A DNA stretch of 5,940 nt from an uncultured Lacinutrix sp. Lineage in GTDB: Bacteria > Bacteroidota > Bacteroidia > Flavobacteriales > Flavobacteriaceae. The stretch's first letter is position 1; each line of letters opens with the position of its first letter. The translations under genes and the position numbers were made by a program. This document shows positions 1 to 5,940 of this stretch, in pieces. The DNA lies in the NCBI GenBank assembly GCA_937916035.1, contig CALGIH010000133.1, positions 1-5,940 of the forward strand. The letters run 5' to 3'. The notes beneath the pieces are model-generated. The model was given only the letters and a program-made list of their open reading frames with translations, ran no database searches and was not told the origin of the DNA.

Positions 1-456
1 AAAGACAATAATCCTATCACTTATCAAATAAATAAATTAGATAACACTCAAGTTGCAAATACAGTTGATTTCAACCCTAGTTTTAGAGAAGAATTGTTTT
101 TTGTGCATTTAAATAAGAAACAAGATAGTCGAGAAGGTATCGATCATTATAATAAGAACAAACATAATTTGACGTCAACTATTATTGAAATTAATACCAT
201 AACAGATCGCATTATTAATTGTCAAACCATTTCTGAATTTGAAAGTCTTATCACAAAGCATGAACAAATCATATCAAAACTCATTAATCTTCCAACAGTA
301 AAGACTCGTTTGTTTTCTGATTATTCTGGAGCTATAAAAAGTCTCGGTGCTTGGGGAGGTGATTTTATTTTAGCTACTGGAAACAGAAGCTACATGGATT
401 ATTTTAAGCAAAAAGGCTACCAAACCATTATTCCTTATCGTGCAATGGTATTATAA
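1..456 (+). CDS. GHMP-family kinase, C-terminal half (partial, start before window)
   Basis: The reading frame is open from base 1 to the TAA at 454-456 and gives 151 visible residues, so the true start lies upstream; the TTG at 94 is an internal codon. The visible part fits the C-terminal domain of GHMP (galacto-, homoserine, mevalonate, phosphomevalonate) kinases. A helical stretch (residues about 45-108) is followed by a Gly-rich motif, KSLGAWGGDFILA, at about 113-125, which corresponds to the family's third conserved motif near the phosphates. It closely resembles the Bacteroidota group that NCBI names 'GYDIA family GHMP kinase'; the ATP-loop and GYDIA motifs would lie outside the window. 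GHMP kinases phosphorylate small metabolites with ATP in the cytoplasm. The substrate here cannot be read from the sequence. A mevalonate-pathway role is a guess, based on memory that these genes often neighbour HMG-CoA reductase in flavobacteria. The gene converges on the minus-strand block and ends in a shared terminator. Confidence 0.82.
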   Translation, partial: KDNNPITYQINKLDNTQVANTVDFNPSFREELFFVHLNKKQDSREGIDHYNKNKHNLTSTIIEINTITDRIINCQTISEFESLITKHEQIISKLINLPTVKTRLFSDYSGAIKSLGAWGGDFILATGNRSYMDYFKQKGYQTIIPYRAMVL

Positions 457-491
457 AAAAAAAGAGCCTTTTTTAAAGGCTCTTTTTTTTT
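455..491. terminator. Bidirectional intrinsic terminator between convergent genes
   Basis: A perfect 8-bp stem, GAGCCTTT (464-471) with AAAGGCTC (475-482), encloses a 3-base loop. It is flanked by nine A (455-463) and nine T (483-491), so the stem can extend to 17 bp and each strand offers a hairpin followed by a U-run. It sits between the kinase gene (+) and the isomerase gene (-, stop at 510-512). The kinase stop codon TAA (454-456) runs into the A-tract, so for that gene the terminator begins immediately at the stop. For the isomerase it begins about 18 bases after the stop. Confidence 0.93.
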
Positions 492-509
492 ATAATATAT
501 AACTAACTA

Positions 510-2660
510 CTAATAAAAAGCAGCTCTATTATCATCAATTTTCGCAGCATCTTTTAATGCCGTAAACAATGCAGCGCTAACACTATTAGCTTTTGCAGTA
601 CCAACTTTGTTGGCAGCAGCTTGATAGCTTGGCAATTCAACTGCTTTGGTAATTTTTGTTACCTGAATCATATACATTCCTAAATTACCTGTAAGCACTT
701 TAGATGTTCCGCCTTCACTCAAACCAAAAGCAGCACCAATAACGTAAGGCTCTCTTCCAGCTCCAGATAAGGTTGGGTTTTTCATATTAACAGCAGCAGC
801 CGTTTTTATAATTTGTCCTTCACTTGCTGAAACTTCTTCTAATGTTTTACCAGAAACTCGTTCTTTTATTAAAGCCGCTTTCTTTTCTTTTCTAATAGCA
901 GGTAATGCCGTTACTGAAGCTTTTTCTGTAGTCATTAATCCTTTTTCGTTAATAGCGCTAACAACCGCTACAGCATAACCACCACCTTGAATATTAAATC
1001 TTTTAACGCTTCCTACTTTTACACCATCTTCAAAAGACCATCTTACCATTGCACGTTGTGCGCCTAACCCTGGAATAGTTTCATCTAATTCCTTAATATT
1101 ACTAACAGGCTTTACAGTATAACCATTTTCTTTAGCAACATCTTGAAAGACACCTTTTGTAACAGCGATTTCAAATTTAGATGTCTCGTTATACACATCA
1201 TCAATAGTTTGCTCAGAAGGCTCTATTGGCAACGATAGGATTCCTATTTTAACTGCTTTTTGACGATCACCTTGTTTTAATATTTCAATAATATGGTAAC
1301 CAAATGCTGTTTTTACTACTGCAAAATCACCAACCTTATTTTCAAATGAATAGTCTCTAAATTCTGGTGCAAAACTATCTGTGTAAGCAAATTCTATTTC
1401 ACCATCTTTTTCATTACTTACTTTATCTGAAGATAAACTTAACAAGCTTTTATATTTAGAACGGTTTCCTTTAAGTACAGTATAAATACTATCCGCAGTC
1501 TTTTTTGCTTCAGAATCTGTTTTAGTTACTGTTGCATCAACTCGTGTAGCTCCAACAAATGGAATTAATATGTGACGCACTTTTACAGAATCTGCAACTT
1601 GTTTTATATCAATTAACTTTGTTGCTTTGTAAAAATTACCATCTTTATATGGTCCATAAACATCACCAACATTCATATTATAAACGCTATCTGCAATAGC
1701 TGTTGGTAGTGTGTTTTTAAATAGATAACCATCATATAACTTTGTTGCTGAATGTTCTGCTAAAAATGCAGTTTCATTTTTAGAGTCTTTAAAACCAATT
1801 TCAGTTTCATCAATTCCAGCTGTAGTTGAATTATCAGTTTTTCCTTTTACTAGGGAAGCCACTTCATTTTTTATAGCTTCTTCATCTTCTAAAGATGGTT
1901 CTTCTTTAAACTGAACAAAGTACAGGTCTCTAGATTCATCTACCTCATACTTATCTTTATTCTTATTGATATACGTTTTGATATCACCCTGTGAAACAGT
2001 TATTGTACTATCTGGAATAGAAGCAAATGGGATTTGAATAAATTTTAAATCTACATTATCGTTTTCCAATTTATAATCTAATTCACCATCTGCTAAAGTA
2101 CCAATTACTCCAGCTCTTACCATATTGGTATACATTTGTTCTTTTCCTGTAACTGCAATATTCGCTTCAAAATTAGTCCACGCTTCAAAATTGATTGGTG
2201 ACCCATTTAAGATGGCTGTTTCTGGTTGAATTGCTTTAAGGTTAGCAATAAACTCGTTTAATTTATTTTCATCAAAAAGGCCTGCATCATTTTTAAATTC
2301 TTCAAAACTTGCAAGGCTTTGGCTTAGCAAACTTCTGATATAATCTCTTTCAACAGTTAAGCCTAATGCTTCGTATTGTTTTTCAAACACCGCATTTCTA
2401 ACTTCTTGATCCCAAACAGTATTCATTGCTTGTGTACTAGACATTGAATTACCATACTGTCTTTGAGCATTTTCTACTTTATTCATGAAATCATCACGCT
2501 TAAGGTCAATACCATTTACGGTAGCGACAACATTTTGAGATTTACTAGAAAAATTTGCACTACCATCAAAGAGTCCTGATAATACGAAAGCAAATAATGC
2601 CATTGCGATTACAACAATTAGAACTAAAGATTGTTGTCTTATTTTATTTAAAATTGCCAT
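510..2660 (-). CDS. ppiD: PpiD-like membrane-anchored peptidyl-prolyl cis-trans isomerase (SurA-N/parvulin)
   Basis: This 716-residue protein has the architecture of PpiD, a periplasmic foldase held in the inner membrane. A short basic N-terminus is followed by one membrane helix (about 11-31) and no cleavage site is apparent. A SurA-type chaperone region covers about 42-240. One parvulin domain lies at about 359-463, with its opening HILI (363-366) and closing FGYHIIEI (453-460). The usual GGDLGW-like segment is degenerate here (DGEIEFAY, 419-426), so isomerase activity may be weak and chaperone activity dominant; that is inference. Segments before and after the parvulin domain look like degenerate copies of the same fold. 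In the family, such proteins bind polypeptides leaving the Sec translocon and assist envelope protein folding. The ATG at 2660 is chosen because it directly precedes the basic-plus-hydrophobic anchor. It is the last gene of the minus-strand block, 98 bases after the CNNM gene, and may have its own promoter. The symbol follows domain architecture; E. coli PpiD is shorter (623 aa). Confidence 0.9.
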   Translation of the reverse strand: MAILNKIRQQSLVLIVVIAMALFAFVLSGLFDGSANFSSKSQNVVATVNGIDLKRDDFMNKVENAQRQYGNSMSSTQAMNTVWDQEVRNAVFEKQYEALGLTVERDYIRSLLSQSLASFEEFKNDAGLFDENKLNEFIANLKAIQPETAILNGSPINFEAWTNFEANIAVTGKEQMYTNMVRAGVIGTLADGELDYKLENDNVDLKFIQIPFASIPDSTITVSQGDIKTYINKNKDKYEVDESRDLYFVQFKEEPSLEDEEAIKNEVASLVKGKTDNSTTAGIDETEIGFKDSKNETAFLAEHSATKLYDGYLFKNTLPTAIADSVYNMNVGDVYGPYKDGNFYKATKLIDIKQVADSVKVRHILIPFVGATRVDATVTKTDSEAKKTADSIYTVLKGNRSKYKSLLSLSSDKVSNEKDGEIEFAYTDSFAPEFRDYSFENKVGDFAVVKTAFGYHIIEILKQGDRQKAVKIGILSLPIEPSEQTIDDVYNETSKFEIAVTKGVFQDVAKENGYTVKPVSNIKELDETIPGLGAQRAMVRWSFEDGVKVGSVKRFNIQGGGYAVAVVSAINEKGLMTTEKASVTALPAIRKEKKAALIKERVSGKTLEEVSASEGQIIKTAAAVNMKNPTLSGAGREPYVIGAAFGLSEGGTSKVLTGNLGMYMIQVTKITKAVELPSYQAAANKVGTAKANSVSAALFTALKDAAKIDDNRAAFY

Positions 2661-2691
2661 TGATTTTTTGAATTTTATTAAATATAGTGGG

Positions 2692-2699
2692 CGAAAATA
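2692..2699 (-). promoter_or_regulatory. Possible Bacteroidota -7 promoter element upstream of ppiD
   Basis: On the minus strand, TATTTTCG matches the Bacteroidota -7 consensus TAnnTTTG at all but one fixed position. It lies about 31 bases before the ppiD start codon, which leaves room for a short 5' leader. I see no convincing TTG-type -33 element at the expected distance upstream. The 98-base gap after the CNNM gene, much wider than the other gaps in this block, is consistent with a separate promoter. Confidence 0.4.
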
Positions 2700-2758
2700 C
2701 CATTTTCTATTAAATTAAAAAAGTAGTTGAACGTATTAATTCAGTTCTTGTGGGAAAA

Positions 2759-4048
2759 TTACTCGTCATCGATAATTTCTAAGGAAACAAGGTTTATTTT
2801 AGTAGTGGAAACTTCTAGGATTGTAAATAGAAAATTTTCTATTTTTACTTGCTCGTTTTGTTCAGGAATCCCTTCGGTAAAACTCACTATTAAGCCACTT
2901 AAGGTTTCATAATTCTCGTTTTCTGGAAGGTTTAACTTATAGGTTTCATTAAGGTAATCGACATCTATTCTTGCTGAGAACTTATAATTTTTTTCATCAA
3001 TCCGTTCTTCAAGCAACTCAATACTATCATGTTCATCTTCAATTTCACCAACCAGTTCTTCTACAATATCTTCAATAGTAATGATTCCAGAGGTGCCACC
3101 ATATTCATCTAAAACGACTGCAATACTTTTACGTTTTCTAATTAGAATATTCAAAATATCTTTTACCAACATGGTTTCTGGCGCAAATTCTACAGGCATT
3201 ACTATAGATTTGATTGTTTTGGGTTTTTTAAACAAGTCAAAAGAATGCACATAACCCAAAATATCATCAATGGTCGTTTTATAAACTAGAATTTTTGAAT
3301 AACCGGTTGCTGTAAATAATTCGCTTAATGACTTTACGGAATCGTGAATTTCAACGGCCTCCAACTCAGTTCTCGGAATCATTACTTCCCTTGCTTTTAC
3401 ATCTGAAAACTCCAATGCATTCTGAAATATTTGAATTTCGCTATCAACATCATCTCTTCCTTCAACCGATTCCATTTGTTCACTAATATAATGCCCAAGT
3501 TCTACTTTAGTGAAAGCCAACTGTACTTCATCACCTTCGGTTTTAAAAAATTGCTTCAAGACTACATCTGATATCCAAATAACAAAATCTGAAACAAACG
3601 AAAACAGCACATAAAAAACATAGGCAGGAACAGCGAATACTTTAAGCAGCAGATTGGAATAAATTTGAAAGAACACCTTAGGCAAAAACTCAGCGGTAAT
3701 AAGAATTAAAAGTGTTGAAATTATGGTTTGTGTAAGCAAGTTAAAATCTACTAGCAATACGTTGATTATATTGTAGCTGGAAGGCAGCATGGTTTGAAAC
3801 CAATTAACGAGCAAATCTCCCATAAAGAAACCGTAAATAACCAAAGCAATATTGTTACCAATAAGCATGGTAGCAATTAATTTTGAAGGCTTAACGGTTA
3901 GCTTTGTGAGTATCCTCGCTAATAATCCACGCTGTTTTTTCTCTATTTCAATGTGAATTTTATTTGATGAAATATAGGCAATTTCCATACCTGAGAAAAA
4001 CGCTGAAAACAGTAAAGATGCAATGATGATGATAACTTCGTTACTCAT
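2759..4048 (-). CDS. CNNM/CorC-type membrane protein with CBS pair ('hemolysin family')
   Basis: The 429 residues show the full domain order of the CNNM/CorC family. A DUF21/CNNM transmembrane domain (about 1-160) has hydrophobic segments near 4-24, 57-77 and 103-126 and further hydrophobic helices up to about 160. Its family motifs include FFSGMEIAYISSNK (17-30), IGNN (63-66) and EFLPK (120-124). Two cytoplasmic CBS domains follow (about 218-335), with REVMIPRTELEAV (220-232) and the strongly conserved LDEYGGTSGIITIEDIVEEL segment (313-332). A C-terminal CorC_HlyC domain covers about 350-427. Family members bind adenine nucleotides through the CBS pair and are linked to Mg2+ (or Co2+) export or homeostasis; the 'hemolysin' name is historical. 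GldE of gliding bacteria is a paralogue in the same superfamily, but nothing nearby (no gldD, ssb or mutY) supports that identity. The ATG lies two bases after the stop of the 63-aa gene, implying co-transcription and probably translational coupling. Confidence 0.92.
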   Translation of the reverse strand: MSNEVIIIIASLLFSAFFSGMEIAYISSNKIHIEIEKKQRGLLARILTKLTVKPSKLIATMLIGNNIALVIYGFFMGDLLVNWFQTMLPSSYNIINVLLVDFNLLTQTIISTLLILITAEFLPKVFFQIYSNLLLKVFAVPAYVFYVLFSFVSDFVIWISDVVLKQFFKTEGDEVQLAFTKVELGHYISEQMESVEGRDDVDSEIQIFQNALEFSDVKAREVMIPRTELEAVEIHDSVKSLSELFTATGYSKILVYKTTIDDILGYVHSFDLFKKPKTIKSIVMPVEFAPETMLVKDILNILIRKRKSIAVVLDEYGGTSGIITIEDIVEELVGEIEDEHDSIELLEERIDEKNYKFSARIDVDYLNETYKLNLPENENYETLSGLIVSFTEGIPEQNEQVKIENFLFTILEVSTTKINLVSLEIIDDE

Positions 4049-4050
4049 GC

Positions 4051-4242
4051 TTATAATTTACCACGATCTTCAAATCGTTTTCTGTATTTTTTTCTGAAGA
4101 AAAACATAAATACTGCCAATGCAGCAAAAAATAGTGACATGTAAGAGCGACTTCTATCTAAATTCCAATTACTAATGGCATCATATAGAAATAGCACCAC
4201 AAAAAACAAATAAGCGTATTGTAAAAATTGAAGTAATTTCAT
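4051..4242 (-). CDS. Small two-helix membrane protein of unknown function
   Basis: This 63-residue ORF encodes two hydrophobic helices (about 8-22 and 35-49) joined by a short polar loop containing NWNLDRSRS (25-33). It ends in a strongly basic tail, RKKYRKRFEDRGKL (50-63). By the positive-inside rule, both ends should face the cytoplasm and the loop the periplasm. I recognise no named domain. It is probably a real gene: a well-formed -7 promoter element lies 25 bases upstream, its stop is two bases from the next start, and it fills the gap between lptC and the CNNM gene exactly. I recall a similar unnamed small ORF at this position in other flavobacteria, but that needs a search. Its tight link to the CNNM gene suggests it could be a small partner of that membrane protein; this is inference only. 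Confidence 0.78.
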   Translation of the reverse strand: MKLLQFLQYAYLFFVVLFLYDAISNWNLDRSRSYMSLFFAALAVFMFFFRKKYRKRFEDRGKL

Positions 4243-4266
4243 TTCTAAAATAAAAAATTAATACGG

Positions 4267-4274
4267 CAAAGATA
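4267..4274 (-). promoter_or_regulatory. Bacteroidota -7 promoter element (TATCTTTG) for the 63-aa gene and CNNM gene
   Basis: On the minus strand, TATCTTTG is a perfect match to TAnnTTTG. It sits in the 36-base gap between the lptC stop (4279-4281) and the next start codon (4242), about 25 bases upstream of that start, which would give a leader of roughly 15-20 bases. No clear TTG-type -33 element is visible; that position would fall inside the lptC 3' end. It would let the two downstream membrane-protein genes be transcribed independently of lptC. Confidence 0.6.
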
Positions 4275-4278
4275 CGTA

Positions 4279-4833
4279 TTATTCGTCTATATAGATAATT
4301 CCTGTCGTCTCTAAAACTTCAGCATTTGTAAAATTTCTATTGGAGTCAAAACCATTGCCATTAATGATTTCATTTTTTGTTCTAAAACGAACAGGTTGAT
4401 TGGTAAAGAGCCATTGCGTTTTCTGGTCATAATACAACTGTTCCGCGAACAAAGTATCCTTATTATGAGTTGTTAACACGACATTACCTCTAAGATCAAT
4501 TAAGTCGGTTTTTGTATAAACCAAAGCATAATCTGCAATGACGTTGCTTTTATTATTATCGGCGTCAAAAATATCGAGGTTTACTCCAATTGGGAATTCG
4601 AAAAAAGCAAATGCTCTGTTTGAGAAATCGAGCATTTTAGCACTTTGCAAATTCATTTTAAGGCGTCCAGAATCTGTGTATTTTGTATTGATATGCTCTG
4701 CAACAGTTAAAGGTCCACTATCAACAATACCAATATTTTGAACTTCTTTAAAGTTGTCTTTGCATGAAAAAAACATAGTCACAGTAAAAACTGTGACTAT
4801 GTAAAATTTAATATCTAATATTTTAAATGGCAT
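4279..4833 (-). CDS. lptC: LPS export ABC transporter periplasmic lipoprotein LptC
   Basis: The 184-residue product starts with a lipoprotein signal peptide: a hydrophobic stretch at about 10-23 and a lipobox ending in FFSC, with Cys24 as the predicted acylated residue. The body is a single OstA/LptC-like beta-jellyroll. The clearest stretch is about 110-150, with DLRGNVVLTTHNKDTLFAEQ (113-132) followed by the YYDQKTQWLFTNQPVRF segment, and then a GNGFDSN motif (159-165). LptC receives lipopolysaccharide from the LptB2FG transporter and passes it to the LptA bridge towards LptD/E. E. coli LptC is anchored by an uncleaved helix, whereas many Bacteroidota versions, like this one, appear to be lipoproteins. 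The residues after Cys24 (KDN) only partly resemble the acidic surface-export signal reported in Bacteroidota. The ATG shares one base with the stop of the upstream TPR gene (TAATG), indicating coupled translation. The signal-peptide codons contain a terminator-like hairpin. Confidence 0.9.
   Translation of the reverse strand: MPFKILDIKFYIVTVFTVTMFFSCKDNFKEVQNIGIVDSGPLTVAEHINTKYTDSGRLKMNLQSAKMLDFSNRAFAFFEFPIGVNLDIFDADNNKSNVIADYALVYTKTDLIDLRGNVVLTTHNKDTLFAEQLYYDQKTQWLFTNQPVRFRTKNEIINGNGFDSNRNFTNAEVLETTGIIYIDE
4767..4802 (-). promoter_or_regulatory. Terminator-like perfect hairpin inside lptC signal-peptide codons
   Basis: ACATAGTCACAGT (4773-4785) and ACTGTGACTATGT (4790-4802) are exact reverse complements around a 4-base AAAA loop. 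On the minus-strand mRNA this gives a 13-bp stem with a UUUU loop, followed by a run of seven U (4773-4767, the first of which also pairs). The arrangement has the form of an intrinsic terminator, but it begins 32 nucleotides into lptC and encodes residues 11-22 of the signal peptide. Stem GC content is modest. The function is unproven; a translation-dependent attenuator or an mRNA stability element is plausible, and chance codon usage in a Val/Thr-rich signal peptide is the alternative. Confidence 0.55.
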
Positions 4834-5940
4834 TATAAGTTTGGCACTTTCACACTTCTACCGATCCAGCAACCAATTTTAATGGTTTCACCTGAACGTC
4901 CTTCAGAGAATATCTCACTCTTACTTGGTGCTTTTGACATATAGTTCGCAGCTGTATTCGCAGCATCTCTAGACAAGTTAGGGTCAACACGTCCAGCTTT
5001 TCTAGCTTCTTCTGCAGCTAACCAATACACCGCTCTTTTAGAAAAGTTATCAGCTCCACAGCTATTAGCACTACTTGCATACATTTGAGAAATTGCTAAA
5101 TGCGCTTTCCCCATTGATGGGCTTGCTGAAACTGCTTTTTGATAGTAAGTTCTTGCTTGGCCATAACTGCCTTTTTTCTTATAGCCAGTAGCAATCCTGT
5201 AAAGTATTTTAGCTTTTTCATAATCATCTTGATGTAATTCAACGGCTTGATTATAATAGGCTAATGCTTCGCTATCATTACCACTATTTTCTTTTAACAA
5301 CCCTAAATAATAAGCTGTATCAGCACTAGGCTCGAGGTTGTTTTTTTGTTCTACTATTTTAACAAATAATGGGTCATCTGTACATTCTTTTGCATACAAT
5401 CTATTCATAGCTCTTTGTAACCATAAACCATCGTTTTTATTTTGTTCGTAGTTTCTATTGTATAAAGGAACTAAGTTTTCGCAGTTTGCACGATCACCTA
5501 AATCTTTATCCATACCAGATCCAATTTGATCATAAGCTCTTAAGTAACTTGTATAAGAGTCAACTATTCTCTGATCTTTTGTACTTAACTTAATTTCTTC
5601 GTCAGTATCACCAGCTGGAATATACTTATTTAATAATTTTGTGTAATTTTTTACTTCAGATTCTATTTTCTCAGAAATCTCATCATATTTGGTGAATAAT
5701 TCTTCTGCAGGTTTTTTACCAGCATCATAAAGATTTACCATTAATTTAAAGTAAGTATATAATGACTTTGGATTTGTAAATGTAGCGACATCTGTTTTGT
5801 AAGCATTATCAAAACATTCAAATAATTGACTGTCAGGCATATTTAATTCATTACGATAATCATATTGTAACTGGCATGATTTAGCTAAGAATTCTCCTTC
5901 ATCAGTCTTGCTAGCAAAATGTGTGCGTCTTTCTTCCCAC
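4833..5940 (-). CDS. Periplasmic-type tetratricopeptide repeat protein (partial, N-terminus beyond window)
   Basis: The frame is open to the right window edge, giving 368 visible residues. The ATG at 5840 is internal, because the 33 codons before it continue without a stop and read as similar protein (WEERRTHFASKTDEG...). The N-terminal two thirds is mostly helical without clear repeats. Near the C-terminus lie TPR units at visible residues about 205-238 and 240-274, with Ala/Tyr/Gly spacing such as AYYLGLLKENSGNDSEALAY, and a degenerate third unit at about 275-312. The extreme C-terminus (about 349-368) carries an odd ETIKIGCWIGRSVKVPNL tail that resembles the end of related Bacteroidota TPR proteins I recall. 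Six visible cysteines would fit a protein exported to the periplasm, but the signal peptide is not in view. TPRs mediate protein binding; no enzymatic motif is seen. Its stop overlaps the lptC start by one base (TAATG), linking it to envelope biogenesis, but the precise role is unknown. Confidence 0.85.
   Translation of the reverse strand, partial: WEERRTHFASKTDEGEFLAKSCQLQYDYRNELNMPDSQLFECFDNAYKTDVATFTNPKSLYTYFKLMVNLYDAGKKPAEELFTKYDEISEKIESEVKNYTKLLNKYIPAGDTDEEIKLSTKDQRIVDSYTSYLRAYDQIGSGMDKDLGDRANCENLVPLYNRNYEQNKNDGLWLQRAMNRLYAKECTDDPLFVKIVEQKNNLEPSADTAYYLGLLKENSGNDSEALAYYNQAVELHQDDYEKAKILYRIATGYKKKGSYGQARTYYQKAVSASPSMGKAHLAISQMYASSANSCGADNFSKRAVYWLAAEEARKAGRVDPNLSRDAANTAANYMSKAPSKSEIFSEGRSGETIKIGCWIGRSVKVPNL

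Noticed and set aside
94..456. A separate 120-aa gene starting at TTG 94
   Set aside because: The same frame is open back to base 1 and the upstream residues fit the kinase, so this is only the tail of a longer gene.
2661..2758. A terminator or small RNA in the gap between the CNNM gene and ppiD
   Set aside because: The 98 bases are AT-rich and contain a T-run on the minus strand, but I find no convincing GC-rich stem before it; only a weak -7 element is supportable.
2727..2912. Plus-strand 61-aa ORF
   Set aside because: It lies mostly opposite the C-terminal codons of the well-supported CNNM gene, with no recognisable protein features; it is an antisense shadow.
2759..4048. Toxin or hemolysin function for the CNNM/CorC protein
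   Set aside because: The 'hemolysin' label in this family is historical; the DUF21, CBS pair and CorC_HlyC domains point to a cation-linked membrane protein, and no pore-forming or export features are present.
4538..4741. Plus-strand 67-aa ORF
   Set aside because: It lies wholly opposite lptC codons and its sequence has no domain or signal; it is an antisense shadow.
4833..5840. A complete 335-aa TPR gene starting at ATG 5840
   Set aside because: The frame stays open to the window edge with protein-like sequence and no promoter or signal peptide at 5840, so the start lies outside the window.
1..5940. Mobile element, CRISPR array, defence system or secondary-metabolite cluster
   Set aside because: No direct-repeat arrays, transposase, integrase, nuclease or synthase motifs were seen, and all genes fit a conserved envelope and metabolic context.

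Overview
The window looks like chromosomal DNA from a member of the Bacteroidota, most likely a Flavobacteriaceae-type marine or environmental organism. The evidence is low GC content, start codons without clear Shine-Dalgarno sequences, a TAnnTTTG-type -7 promoter element, and a gene set and order that I recognise from flavobacterial genomes: TPR protein, LptC lipoprotein, tiny membrane protein, CNNM/CorC protein, PpiD-type foldase, facing a GHMP kinase. I see no insertion sequence, phage gene, CRISPR array, tRNA or rRNA. This is a core, mostly housekeeping region and not an accessory island.

Layout. Bases 1-456 (+) hold the C-terminal half of a GHMP-family small-molecule kinase whose start lies before the window. 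A symmetric hairpin with A- and T-tracts (455-491) separates it from the convergent minus-strand block and probably terminates transcription from both sides. The rest is one minus-strand block. Read in the direction of transcription from the right edge, it contains a periplasmic TPR protein (5940 to 4833, N-terminus outside the window), lptC (4833-4279, sharing one base with the previous stop), a 63-residue two-helix membrane protein (4242-4051), a CNNM/CorC-type CBS membrane protein (4048-2759, two bases after the previous stop), and a PpiD-like membrane-anchored peptidyl-prolyl isomerase (2660-510). Likely internal promoter elements precede the 63-aa gene and, more weakly, the isomerase gene.

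The minus-strand genes share an envelope theme. LptC belongs to the lipopolysaccharide transport bridge. The PpiD-like protein helps exported proteins fold, plausibly including outer-membrane proteins. The CNNM protein is an inner-membrane, probably cation-linked, transporter or regulator. The TPR protein and the 63-aa protein have no assigned function. The kinase on the other strand is metabolic and is probably only a chance neighbour.

The most unusual signal is a perfect 13-bp inverted repeat with a 4-base loop and a following U-run on the mRNA. It lies inside the signal-peptide codons of lptC (4767-4802), looks like an intrinsic terminator, and could make downstream transcription depend on translation of lptC. 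No clearly undescribed multi-gene system is visible.
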